This document shows positions 33,747 to 41,550 of a stretch of 64,000 nt of DNA, in pieces. The notes under the pieces are model-generated. The model did not search any database. It saw only the letters and a program-made list of their open reading frames with translations, and was not told the origin of the DNA. Source of the stretch: Aquipseudomonas alcaligenes (GTDB taxonomy: Bacteria; Pseudomonadota; Gammaproteobacteria; Pseudomonadales; Pseudomonadaceae); assembly GCF_900156545.1 (NCBI RefSeq), contig NZ_FTNW01000007.1:62001-126000 (forward strand), written 5' to 3'. Position 1 is the first letter of the stretch, and each line of letters starts with the position of its first letter. The position numbers were made by a program, and so were the translations under genes.

Positions 33747-34430
33747 TCAGGTTCTCGCCAGCGCCTCAGTCACAGCCTCTGCGGATAGTCCGCAGCCCCT
33801 GAGGATGATGTGGATCAGGGTGTCGCCGGCGTTGCGGAAGTCCTGCTGGCTCAGTTGGCTCTTGCCCATTACACGGCAGATCTGCGAGGCGAAGTCGGCA
33901 TAGTGCTGGGTGCTGCTCCAGAGCAGGAAGATCAGGTGCAGCGGATCGACCGGGGCGATCTTGCCGGCATCGATCCAGGCCTGGAAGACGCCGGCTCGGT
34001 TGTAGAACCAGGTGCGGTAGTCCTGGTTGAAATACTCGCTCAGGCAGGGCCCGCCGCTGATCACTTCGATGGCGAAGATCCGCGAAGCGTGAGGGTTGCG
34101 GCGGGAGAACTCGATCTTGGCGCGGATGTAGCGGGCCAGCGCCTCGGCGGGGTCGTCGTCGACGCCGAGGTGGTTGAAGGTGCTGTCCCACAGTTCGATG
34201 ATGTTGGCCAGGACTGCCAGGTACAGGCCCAGCTTGTTGTTGAAGTAGTAATGCAGATTGGCCTTGGGCAGCCCGGCCTGGTCGGCGATGGCCTGCATGC
34301 TGGTGCCCTTGAAGCCATGGCGAGCGAACTCCTCGCCGGCGGCGACGAGGATCAGCTCCTCGTTATGCTGGCGGATGCGGCCTGGTGCCTTTTCCGGGGT
34401 GAGGCTGTGCGAGGGGATATGCAGGTTCAT
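33747..34430 (-). CDS. TetR-family regulator, RutR-like (predicted regulator of the purine island)
   Basis: The 227-residue protein has an N-terminal helix-turn-helix (about 20-65, GFKGTSMQAIADQAGLPKANLHYYF) and a C-terminal ligand domain very like that of E. coli RutR, including KIAPVDPLHLIFLLWSSTQHYADFA-type sequence (given here in parts: APVDPLHLIF, WSSTQHYADF). RutR binds TTGACCANNTGGTCAA and is released by uracil or thymine. Here the neighbours are purine genes, so a purine metabolite is a plausible ligand (inference). The ATG at 34430 (MNLHIPS) was chosen; the longer frame adds sequence of unlike composition. A palindrome of the same class lies 48 nt upstream, suggesting autoregulation. 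Confidence 0.9.
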   Translation of the reverse strand: MNLHIPSHSLTPEKAPGRIRQHNEELILVAAGEEFARHGFKGTSMQAIADQAGLPKANLHYYFNNKLGLYLAVLANIIELWDSTFNHLGVDDDPAEALARYIRAKIEFSRRNPHASRIFAIEVISGGPCLSEYFNQDYRTWFYNRAGVFQAWIDAGKIAPVDPLHLIFLLWSSTQHYADFASQICRVMGKSQLSQQDFRNAGDTLIHIILRGCGLSAEAVTEALART

Positions 34431-34477
34431 CGGCGTTCTCGGGTGGGCAGTGGTGGTGGAGCCAGTACTGCAATTTC

Positions 34478-34493
34478 CTGACCAGCAGGTCAT
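34478..34493. promoter_or_regulatory. RutR-type operator candidate upstream of the regulator itself
   Basis: CTGACCAGCAGGTCAT contains a perfect inverted repeat TGACC-AGCA-GGTCA, 11 of 14 matches to RutR consensus. It lies 48 nt before the regulator start codon and 90 bp before the puuD stop. Confidence 0.65.
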
Positions 34494-34582
34494 GAGCGCG
34501 AGGCCCTCACACGGAATGTCACTGACTGGCGCTGCGCCTGTGGGGGCGCCGGGGCCAGGGCGGGCTGAATCGCCCGCCCGCG

Positions 34583-35761
34583 TCATTTGCCCGGTTGCCG
34601 CTCGCTAATCCAGCGGCCGAGCAGGGCGCGTTCGCTCTCGCTCATCTGGGTCAGGTTGCCCAGCGGCATGATCTGGCTGTCCACCGCCTGGGCCTTGATA
34701 CGTGCGGCCTGCAGGCGAATCTGCTCGGCGCTGTCGAACATCACCCCGGCCGGTGCACTGGCAAACATCGGGCTGCTGGGTTTGGCCGAGTGGCAGGTGG
34801 TGCAACGCTTGGCGATCACTGCCTGCACCTGGCTGAAGTCGACCGATGTTTGTGCAGCTTCCGGCGCGGGTCGTGGTGCGCCGACGAAGGCCAGGCAGAG
34901 CAGGCCAAGGGCTGCGGCTGGCAGGGTCCAGGCGAACTTCTGGCTGTGATGGCGGGTGTTGAAGTAGTGGCGCACGCCGATCGACAGTGCCGCCAGCACG
35001 GCCAGGATCAGCCAGTTCCACTGGCTGCCGTAGGTGGCCGGGAAGTGGTTGCTGATCATGATGAACAGCACCGGCAGGGTCAGGTAGTTGTTGTGCCGCG
35101 AACGCAGCAGGCCCTTGGCCGGCAGCGCCGGGTCCGGAGCGCGGCCTGCGGCGATGGCGGCGACCAGCGCGCGCTGTGCCGGCATGATGGTGCGGAAGAC
35201 GTTGCCGACCATCAGCGTGCCGATCAGCGCACCGACGTGCAGGTAAGCGCCGCGTCCGCTGAACACCTGGCTATAGCCCCAGGCGGCGGCTACCAGCAGG
35301 CCAAACAGCAGGCCGCCGAGCAGCAGCGGCTGGCGCCCCAGCGGCGAGTCGCACAGGCGGTCGTAGAGCAGCCAGCCGAGCAGCAGCGAGCCGAGGCCGA
35401 TGGCGATGGCCGCCGCAGGCGCCAGCTCGCTGCCGGGGGCGAGCAGGTACAGCCGTGGATCGAGATAGAACACCAGGGTCAGCAGGGCGACGCCGGACAG
35501 CCAGGTGCTGTAGGCCTCCCACTTGAACCAGTGGAGTTTCTCCGGCATCTGTGGCGGTGCCAGCTTGTACTTCTCCAGATGGTAGATGCCACCGCCGTGG
35601 ATCGCCCACAGGTCGCCGGCCAGGCCGTCGCGGGGGTGGCGTCGGTCCAGGTGGTTTTCCAGCCAGACGAAGTAGAACGACGCGCCGATCCAGGCCACGC
35701 CGAAGATCATGTGTGACCAGCGTACTGCCAGGTTGAGCCATTCGAGCAGGTGTGCGGCCAA
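34583..35761 (-). CDS. puuD: Urate hydroxylase/oxidase PuuD, membrane-bound with C-terminal cytochrome c
   Basis: PuuD oxidises urate to 5-hydroxyisourate and passes electrons to the respiratory chain rather than to oxygen directly. The 392-residue protein has about eight membrane helices (residues 1-285, DUF989 type) and a C-terminal cytochrome c domain with the haem-binding CTTCH motif and a later Met-rich segment (QIMPLGNLTQM) that can give the axial methionine. The start codon is TTG at 35761 (MAAHLLEW), with AGGGGA eight nt upstream and 3 bp after the allA stop. It replaces the soluble urate oxidase (Uox) in this pathway. Confidence 0.93.
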   Translation of the reverse strand: MAAHLLEWLNLAVRWSHMIFGVAWIGASFYFVWLENHLDRRHPRDGLAGDLWAIHGGGIYHLEKYKLAPPQMPEKLHWFKWEAYSTWLSGVALLTLVFYLDPRLYLLAPGSELAPAAAIAIGLGSLLLGWLLYDRLCDSPLGRQPLLLGGLLFGLLVAAAWGYSQVFSGRGAYLHVGALIGTLMVGNVFRTIMPAQRALVAAIAAGRAPDPALPAKGLLRSRHNNYLTLPVLFIMISNHFPATYGSQWNWLILAVLAALSIGVRHYFNTRHHSQKFAWTLPAAALGLLCLAFVGAPRPAPEAAQTSVDFSQVQAVIAKRCTTCHSAKPSSPMFASAPAGVMFDSAEQIRLQAARIKAQAVDSQIMPLGNLTQMSESERALLGRWISERQPGK

Positions 35762-35764
35762 GTG

Positions 35765-36280
35765 CTATCCCCTGTTGCCGGTGGCCGGGTCGAGCAGGCA
35801 CTGCTCGGCCTCGGTAAAGAAATGTTCGTCGCAGTTGGCGCCGGGCCCGGCGCGGTCGATCACCAGAAAGTCGTCCTCGGCGGCCAGGCACAGCACCGGG
35901 TGGTGCCAGGTGCCCCGGTGGTAGTTGATGCCTTGCCGGCCGTTGCTGCGGAAGGCGCGGATGCTGCCGGCGTCGATGCTTTCGCCGGGCGGGGCCACGA
36001 CGATCAGGAACGGCTGGCCGTTGAGTGGCATGAATGCCTGGCTGCCCAGCGGATGGCGTTCGAGCATGGCGATGCGCAGTGGCATCGGCAGCGCCGTGGC
36101 GCGAAACAGACTGATGATCGCCACATCCTCCGGGCCGCCGAGCTGCACCTCGGCCTGGCGGTGGTAGCGCCGGGTCGAGCCGCTGTTGATCAGGAAAAAC
36201 TCGCGTCCCTCGGCCTCGATCACCTCGCCGAAGGGGGCGAAGGCCTGGGCGGTCAGCGGTTCGATGGTCAGCGTACGCAT
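35765..36280 (-). CDS. allA: Ureidoglycolate lyase
   Basis: AllA splits ureidoglycolate into glyoxylate and urea, the last step of the pathway in this cluster. The 171-residue cupin-like protein shows the expected APFGEVIE start, the FLINSGSTRRYHR segment, ERHPLGSQAFMPL and NYHRGTWHHPVL, which contains the active-site histidine region. A strong AAGGAGG lies upstream of the ATG. It follows alc by 52 bp and precedes puuD by 3 bp, in the operon puuE-uraD-alc-allA-puuD. Confidence 0.94.
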   Translation of the reverse strand: MRTLTIEPLTAQAFAPFGEVIEAEGREFFLINSGSTRRYHRQAEVQLGGPEDVAIISLFRATALPMPLRIAMLERHPLGSQAFMPLNGQPFLIVVAPPGESIDAGSIRAFRSNGRQGINYHRGTWHHPVLCLAAEDDFLVIDRAGPGANCDEHFFTEAEQCLLDPATGNRG

Positions 36281-36332
36281 GGTCGTTCTCTCGCCTCCTT
36301 GTCACGGCCGCAGCCGCTCCGACGGTTGGGCA

Positions 36333-37325
36333 TCACCTGGCCGGCTTGCCGAACAGGCGCAGGCGACTGACGCCTCCGTCCGGGAAGATGTTCAGGCGTA
36401 CATGGGTGACCGGGCCGAGGTCGTGGAGTGAGGTGAAGCGCTGCTCGCAGTCCATCTGCAGTTTCTGGCTGGGCAGCAGTTCGCGCCAGAACAGGCTCTG
36501 GGTCTCGATCTGCGCGTCGGTACCGCCCTTCACGTAAGCGGCCTGCAGCGAGCAGCTGTCCGGGTAGTTGCCCTTGTAGTGCAGGGTGTCGACCAAAACC
36601 TCGTCGATCACCCCGGGGCAGCCCAGTTGTACGATCACCCAGTCGAAACCCGGTGTGCGGCGTCGCGCGGTCTCCCAACCGCCGCCCATGTTTTCCGCGC
36701 GACCGGGGCTGAGGATGTTGCTCATGCTGCCGTAGTGCTCGTCGGAGCAGGCCAGTGCGCGGCCGCCATTGAGGGCGGCGGCGAGGTCGAGGCGTTCCTG
36801 GCCGGCGGCCGACCAGTCGCGGTGGGGGATGCCGTACACGCGCAGACGTGCGACCCCGCCATCCGGGTAGATATTCAGGCGCAGGTGGGTCCACGGCCGC
36901 TCATCGTCGATGGCATGCAGGTGCTGGCTGTTGCCTTGCAGGGCTACGGCGGGCAGCACTTCGCTCCAGGCGGTGGTGTCATCCGGGTCGCCGCCGCCCT
37001 CGATGAAGCAGGCGTCCAGGGAGGCCGAGGGCGGGTAGTTGCCGGTGAAGAAGCGGGTGTCGATGTCCACGCCCTTGATCGTGCCGGGTACTCCCAGGCG
37101 CAGTACGGCGAAGTCATGGCCTTCGAAGCGCTTGCGGCGCGACTCCCAGCCGTCCATCCACTTGCCGTTGTCGTCGTACAGGCCTTCCTTCCACACCGCG
37201 GGGCCGGGTTGCAGCATGCGCTCGACCGGGGCGAACCAGTCGTCACTGACGAAGAGTGCGCGGGTGCCGAGGCGGGCGTCGGTCAGGTTGAGGTACTTCT
37301 CGAAGGGGGCTGCGTAGTTCTTCAT
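36333..37325 (-). CDS. alc: Allantoicase
   Basis: Allantoicase hydrolyses allantoate to ureidoglycolate and urea. The 330-residue protein shows the two repeated jelly-roll halves of the family: a first half with TRALFVSDDWFAP, GKWMDGWESRRKR and DTRFFTGNYPP, and a second with ALACSDEHYG, MGGGWETARRR and DTLHYKGNYPDS. The internal repeat is easy to see (HLRLNIYPDGGVARLRVYG and HVRLNIFPDGGVSRLRLFG). The start overlaps the uraD stop by four bases (ATGA), so translation is coupled. Confidence 0.96.
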   Translation of the reverse strand: MKNYAAPFEKYLNLTDARLGTRALFVSDDWFAPVERMLQPGPAVWKEGLYDDNGKWMDGWESRRKRFEGHDFAVLRLGVPGTIKGVDIDTRFFTGNYPPSASLDACFIEGGGDPDDTTAWSEVLPAVALQGNSQHLHAIDDERPWTHLRLNIYPDGGVARLRVYGIPHRDWSAAGQERLDLAAALNGGRALACSDEHYGSMSNILSPGRAENMGGGWETARRRTPGFDWVIVQLGCPGVIDEVLVDTLHYKGNYPDSCSLQAAYVKGGTDAQIETQSLFWRELLPSQKLQMDCEQRFTSLHDLGPVTHVRLNIFPDGGVSRLRLFGKPAR

Positions 37326-37843
37326 GGGGCGGTATCCAGACAGAGGGCTTGCAGGCGGAACAGGGCGATCCGGTTGATCTCCGCCAGGGCGGTGGCGAAT
37401 TCCTGTTCCGGGCTGTGATGAAGGCGTTGCTCGAAGGCGGCCAGAATCTGCTGGCGGTCACTGCCCTTCACCGCCTTGATGAAGGGGAAGCCAAAGCGCG
37501 CCCGATACGCCGCGTTCAGCGCATTGAAGCGGGCGAACTCTGCGGTTGTGCAGTCCTGAATGCCGGCGCCGGCCTGTTCGGCGGTGGAGGCGGCAGTCAG
37601 TTCGCCGCGGATGGCCGCTTTGCCGGCCAGATCCGGGTGGGCGTTGATCAGCGCCAGTTGCTCGGCGGGGCTGGCGGCCAGCAGCACGGCGGCCATCTGT
37701 GCGTGCAGGCTGTCGATGCGGTCGAAGCTGGCCGGCTCGCCCTGGTCGTAGGTGCGCGCGGCGACCCAGGGCGAGTGCTCGTAGACGTCGGCGAATGTGG
37801 CGATGAACGCCGCGCGGTCCAGTGCCGAGGGAGTGATTTTCAT
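37322..37843 (-). CDS. uraD: 2-oxo-4-hydroxy-4-carboxy-5-ureidoimidazoline decarboxylase
   Basis: UraD converts OHCU to S-allantoin. The 173-residue helical protein carries the catalytic-site motif LINAHPDLAGKAA and the C-terminal GFPFIKAVKG, both typical of the family. The ATG at 37843 (MKITPSAL) overlaps the puuE stop by four bases and was preferred to the frame opening at 37912, which would lie inside puuE. The alc start overlaps its own stop by four bases. Confidence 0.95.
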   Translation of the reverse strand: MKITPSALDRAAFIATFADVYEHSPWVAARTYDQGEPASFDRIDSLHAQMAAVLLAASPAEQLALINAHPDLAGKAAIRGELTAASTAEQAGAGIQDCTTAEFARFNALNAAYRARFGFPFIKAVKGSDRQQILAAFEQRLHHSPEQEFATALAEINRIALFRLQALCLDTAP

Positions 37844-38772
37844 GCACGGCCCTCCGGGCAGGGATGGGTGGCGTACCAGTGACGGGCGATATCGACGCGG
37901 CGGGCAAACCACACCCGCTCGTGCCCCTTCACGTAGGCGATGAAGCGCTGCAGGGCGGCCAGACGCGCCGGGCGGCCAAGCAGGCGGCAGTGCATGCCGA
38001 TCGAGAGCATCTTCGGCGCGCCGGCCTGGCCTTCGGCGTAGAGCACGTCGAAGGCATCCTTGAGATAGGTGAAGAAGTCGTCACCGCTGTTGAAGCCCTG
38101 CACCTGGGTGAAGCGCATGTCGTTGGTGTCCAGGGTGTAGGGGATCACCAGGTGCGGCCGGCCGCCCGGCGTGTCGCGTTCCCAGTAGGGCAGGTCGTCG
38201 TCGTAGGTATCGCTGTCATAGAGGAAGCCGCCTTCCTCCATCACCAGGCGCCGGGTGTTGGGCCCGGTGCGTCCGGTATACCAGCCCAGCGGGCGTTCAC
38301 CCGCGATCTCGCCAAGAATGCGGATGGCCTCGGCCATGTGCGCGCGTTCCTCGGCCTCGGGGATGTCCTGGTAATTGATCCAGCGCAGGCCATGGCTACA
38401 GATCTCGTGGCCATCGGCGACCATCGCCCGGATGGCTTCGGGGTGACGCTGGGCGGCCATGGCCACGGCGAACACGGTCAGCGCAATGCCCTGCTCGCGG
38501 AACAGCCTGAGCAGGCGCCAGACGCCGGCGCGGCTACCGTATTCGTAGAGCGACTCCATGCACAGGTGACGCGCCCCTGGCAGCGGCTGGGCGGCGACCA
38601 TTTCGGAGAGGAACGCCTCGGATTCGCCATCGCCATGCAGGATGCAGCGCTCGCCGCCTTCCTCGTAGTTCAGCACGAAGGACAGGGCGATGTGCGCATC
38701 GCCCGGCCAGTGCGGGTGCGGCGGTGTCGCGCCGTAGCCGATCAGGTCGCGCGGATAGTTGTCAGTGACCAA
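37840..38772 (-). CDS. puuE: Allantoinase PuuE (polysaccharide-deacetylase-like)
   Basis: PuuE opens allantoin to allantoate and belongs to the NodB/polysaccharide deacetylase fold, unlike the amidohydrolase-type allantoinase. The 310-residue protein shows RDLIGYGATPPHPHWPG at the N-terminus, YEYGSRAGVWRLLRL, HGLRWINYQ and TGRTGPNTRRL motifs. The start is a TTG at 38772 (MVTDNYP), with AGAGGA about nine nt upstream and no nearby in-frame ATG. It is the first gene of the minus-strand operon and diverges from uraH across a long palindrome. Confidence 0.94.
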   Translation of the reverse strand: MVTDNYPRDLIGYGATPPHPHWPGDAHIALSFVLNYEEGGERCILHGDGESEAFLSEMVAAQPLPGARHLCMESLYEYGSRAGVWRLLRLFREQGIALTVFAVAMAAQRHPEAIRAMVADGHEICSHGLRWINYQDIPEAEERAHMAEAIRILGEIAGERPLGWYTGRTGPNTRRLVMEEGGFLYDSDTYDDDLPYWERDTPGGRPHLVIPYTLDTNDMRFTQVQGFNSGDDFFTYLKDAFDVLYAEGQAGAPKMLSIGMHCRLLGRPARLAALQRFIAYVKGHERVWFARRVDIARHWYATHPCPEGRA

Positions 38773-38847
38773 GGGGGCTGTCCTCTGTTGTGCTGGGGGT
38801 AGCCAGCTGGCGCAGGCCGAGTGCGCCGGGCTGGCAAGGCTCTTGCA

Positions 38848-38875
38848 AATTACTTGCCTGTTTGGTCAGGTAATT
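38848..38875. promoter_or_regulatory. RutR-type operator inside a 28-bp palindrome between puuE and uraH
   Basis: The core TTGCCTGTTTGGTCAG (38854-38869; 10 of 14 matches) is extended by perfectly complementary outer arms AATTAC (38848-38853) and GTAATT (38870-38875). It lies 76 nt before puuE and 43 nt before uraH, where one site could control both directions. Confidence 0.65.
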
Positions 38876-38917
38876 GCGTCCGCCCGCCTGGGTGGACGCC
38901 TCACACGGGAGACACTG

Positions 38918-39268
38918 ATGGGCCGTTTGACCACCCACGTACTGGATGCCAGCCACGGTTGTCCGGGGGCCGGCATCACGCTGCGCCTGTATCGCGTCGA
39001 GGGCGCCAGCCTGGTCGCCCTCGGCGAGGCGCGCACCGACGCCGACGGGCGCTGTGCGCCCCTGCTGGAGGGGGAGGCGTTGTGCGCTGGCGTCTACCAG
39101 CTGCACTTCGCCGTAGGCGACTACTACCGGGCGCGCGGGGTGGAGCTGCCGGAGCCGGCCTTCCTTGACGAGGTGGTGCTGCGCTTCGGCGTGGCTGAGC
39201 CGCAGCAGCACTACCATGTTCCCTTGCTCGTTTCGCCCTACAGCTACTCGACCTACCGCGGCAGCTGA
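38918..39268 (+). CDS. uraH: 5-hydroxyisourate hydrolase
   Basis: UraH, a transthyretin-like protein, hydrolyses 5-hydroxyisourate to OHCU. The 116-residue protein keeps the family signatures: the LTTHVLDASHG start, FHVPLL-like HYHVPLLVSPYSYS with its catalytic His, and the C-terminal YSTYRGS tetrapeptide. The ATG at 38918 with GGGAG upstream was chosen; the frame is open further upstream, through the divergent promoter region. It is the only plus-strand gene of the island and is convergent with guaD. Confidence 0.95.
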   Translation: MGRLTTHVLDASHGCPGAGITLRLYRVEGASLVALGEARTDADGRCAPLLEGEALCAGVYQLHFAVGDYYRARGVELPEPAFLDEVVLRFGVAEPQQHYHVPLLVSPYSYSTYRGS

Positions 39269-39300
39269 CCTGCGATGGCGCAGACAAGCCGGGCGCATGC

Positions 39301-40611
39301 TCAGCCTGCCTCGCGCTGGTGCACGCAGCGCCCTGCCGCATAGGTGGCGCGCACCGCGCGGTCGTCGCCGAGGGTGATGAGGGCGAACAGGGTTTCCTCC
39401 AGGCTGCGCGACTGGCGCAGGCGATAGTCGAGCAGCGGCGTGGCAGCAAGGTCGAGGACCACGAAGTCGGCCTCCTTGCCCGGCAGGAAGTTGCCCAGCC
39501 GGTCGTCCAGGTACAGGGCTTTGGCCCCTCCCAGCGTGGCCAGGTGTAGCAACTTGAACGGATGGGTCTGGCGCCCGCGCAACTGGCCCACCTTGTAGGC
39601 CTCGGCCAGCGTCTGTAGCTGAGAGAAGCTGGTGCCGCCTCCGACGTCGGTGCCCAGGCCGACTCGCACGCCGTGCCGTTCCATCTGCGCCAGGTCGAAC
39701 AGGCCGCTGCCGATGAACAGGTTGGAGGTCGGGCAGAACGCCAGCGCCGAGCCGGTCTGAGCCAGGCGCTGGCACTCGGCGTTGCACAGGTGGATACCGT
39801 GGGCGAACACCGCGCGCGCGCCGAGCAGGCCGTGGTGGTCGTAGACGTCCAGGTAGTTGGCGCGCTCGGGGAACAGTGCCTTGACCCACTCGATTTCTCG
39901 CGAGTTCTCCGCCAGGTGGGTGTGCAGGTACAGATCCGGGTACTCGCGCAGCAGGCGCGCGGCCTGGTCGAGCTGTTCAGGGCTGCTGGTGGGGGCGAAG
40001 CGCGGGGTTACCGCGTAGTGCAGGCGGCCCTTGCCGTGCCAGCGTTCGATCAGCGCCTTGCTCTGGAGGTAGGCGCTGTGCGGGGTGTCGAGCAGGTCGG
40101 GCGGGGCGTTGCGATCCATCAGCACCTTGCCGGCGATCATCCGCAGGTTCAGGGCCAGGGCGCGCTCGAAGAATGCATCCACCGACTGCGGATGCACGGT
40201 GCCGAACACCAGTGCAGTGGTCGTGCCGTTGCGCAGCAACTCCTTGAGAAAAACGTCGGCGACCGCGCCGGCGTGGGCGGGGTCGGCAAACTTCGCCTCC
40301 GTGGGGAAGGTGTAGGTCTGCAGCCAGTGCAGCAGGTCTTCGCCGTAGGCGCCGATCATGCCGGTCTGCGGGTAGTGAATGTGGGTGTCGATGAAGCCTG
40401 GGCAAAGCAGGGCGTCTGGGAAGTGCTGCACCGATACCCCGGCTGGCAGCCGGGGCAGCAGCTCGGCAGCCGGGCCGGCGCACAGGATCTTGCCATCCTC
40501 GACCAGCAGGAGGCCGTCGGCGAAGTACTCGTGGCTGTGCGCGTTACCCACCTCGGCGGGGTCGGCCAGGCTGTGCAGGAGGGCGGCGCGGTAGGCGTGG
40601 ATCTGGCTCAT
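39301..40611 (-). CDS. guaD: Guanine deaminase
   Basis: GuaD converts guanine to xanthine and ammonia. The 436-residue amidohydrolase has GFIDTHIHYPQ (metal-binding HxH), the PTEAKFAD loop, HTHLAENSREIEWV, FAHGIHLC and the late GTDVGGGTSFS with the catalytic Asp. These match guanine deaminase better than the neighbouring 8-oxoguanine deaminase family. It is read after xdhC with a 64-bp gap that contains a small GCGGC-TAAA-GCCGC hairpin, so it is probably the last gene of the xdhABC-guaD operon. SD is weak. Confidence 0.94.
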   Translation of the reverse strand: MSQIHAYRAALLHSLADPAEVGNAHSHEYFADGLLLVEDGKILCAGPAAELLPRLPAGVSVQHFPDALLCPGFIDTHIHYPQTGMIGAYGEDLLHWLQTYTFPTEAKFADPAHAGAVADVFLKELLRNGTTTALVFGTVHPQSVDAFFERALALNLRMIAGKVLMDRNAPPDLLDTPHSAYLQSKALIERWHGKGRLHYAVTPRFAPTSSPEQLDQAARLLREYPDLYLHTHLAENSREIEWVKALFPERANYLDVYDHHGLLGARAVFAHGIHLCNAECQRLAQTGSALAFCPTSNLFIGSGLFDLAQMERHGVRVGLGTDVGGGTSFSQLQTLAEAYKVGQLRGRQTHPFKLLHLATLGGAKALYLDDRLGNFLPGKEADFVVLDLAATPLLDYRLRQSRSLEETLFALITLGDDRAVRATYAAGRCVHQREAG

Positions 40612-40675
40612 GGGTTTTCCGCAAAAGATCGGGGGCAGGTGTAGAGGCGGCTAAAGCCGCGCTCAGAAAGCGCCA

Positions 40676-41509
40676 TCAGGCACGGCGTGAGTCCGGCAGC
40701 AGGCGCGCCAGCGGCGAGCCGCCCTTGGCCGACTGGGTGCCGAAGTGGGCGTTGTAGGTAGCGATCACTTCGCCTGCGATGGACACCGCGATTTCCATGG
40801 GCAGCTTGCCTTTGACCTCGGCCAGGCCCATGGGGCAGCGCATGCGCTGCACGACCTCGTTGCCCAGACCGCGGTCGCGCAGGCGGTGTTCGAAGCGCGC
40901 GCGCTTGCTCTTGGAACCAATCAGACCGAACCAGGCGAAGTCGTTGCGGCGCAGGATGGCTTCGCTCAGCTGCAGATCGAGCTGGTGGTCGTGGGTCATG
41001 ACGATGAAGTAGCTGCCGGCGGGCTGCTCGGCAACCTCATCCAGCGGATCGTCGTTGAGGATGCGCTCGACACCGGCCGGCATCGATGCTGGAAACTCCT
41101 GCTCGCGCGAGTCGATCCAGCGCACCTTGCACGGCAGACCGGCGAGCAAGGGCACCAGCGCGCGGGCGACGTGTCCTGCGCCGAACACGGCGATGCGTGC
41201 CTGGGGGCGGCCGATCGGCTCGAACAGCAGCACGGTGGCGCCGCCACAGCACTGGCCCAGGCTGGCGCCAAGCGCGAAGCGCTCCAGGCGCGGCTGCTGG
41301 CTGCCACTGTCGAGCATCTCGCGGGCGATCTGCTGCGCCTTGAATTCGAGGTGGCCGCCGCCGATGGTGTCGTGGCTGCGCTCAGCCGCCACCACCATCT
41401 TGGCCCCGGCATTGCGCGGGGTGGAGCCGCGCTCCTCGATCACGGTGACCAGCACGCAGGGCTGGCCCCGCTGCTGCAGGTCGGCGAGGGCTTCGAGCCA
41501 GTTGTTCAT
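40676..41509 (-). CDS. xdhC: Xanthine dehydrogenase accessory protein XdhC
   Basis: XdhC binds molybdenum cofactor, helps its sulfuration and inserts it into XdhB. The 277-residue protein has the N-terminal XdhC/CoxI domain (VTVIEERGSTPRNAGAKM) with the conserved Cys region LGQCCGGATVLL, and a C-terminal Rossmann-like domain (about 105-250, IAVFGAGHVARALVPLL; FGLIGSKSKRARF). GGAGAA precedes the ATG. It follows xdhB by 41 bp. Confidence 0.95.
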   Translation of the reverse strand: MNNWLEALADLQQRGQPCVLVTVIEERGSTPRNAGAKMVVAAERSHDTIGGGHLEFKAQQIAREMLDSGSQQPRLERFALGASLGQCCGGATVLLFEPIGRPQARIAVFGAGHVARALVPLLAGLPCKVRWIDSREQEFPASMPAGVERILNDDPLDEVAEQPAGSYFIVMTHDHQLDLQLSEAILRRNDFAWFGLIGSKSKRARFEHRLRDRGLGNEVVQRMRCPMGLAEVKGKLPMEIAVSIAGEVIATYNAHFGTQSAKGGSPLARLLPDSRRA

Positions 41510-41550
41510 CTATTGCCATTCTCCGTTGCCGGGTGCTGTTGTGGGCGCGG

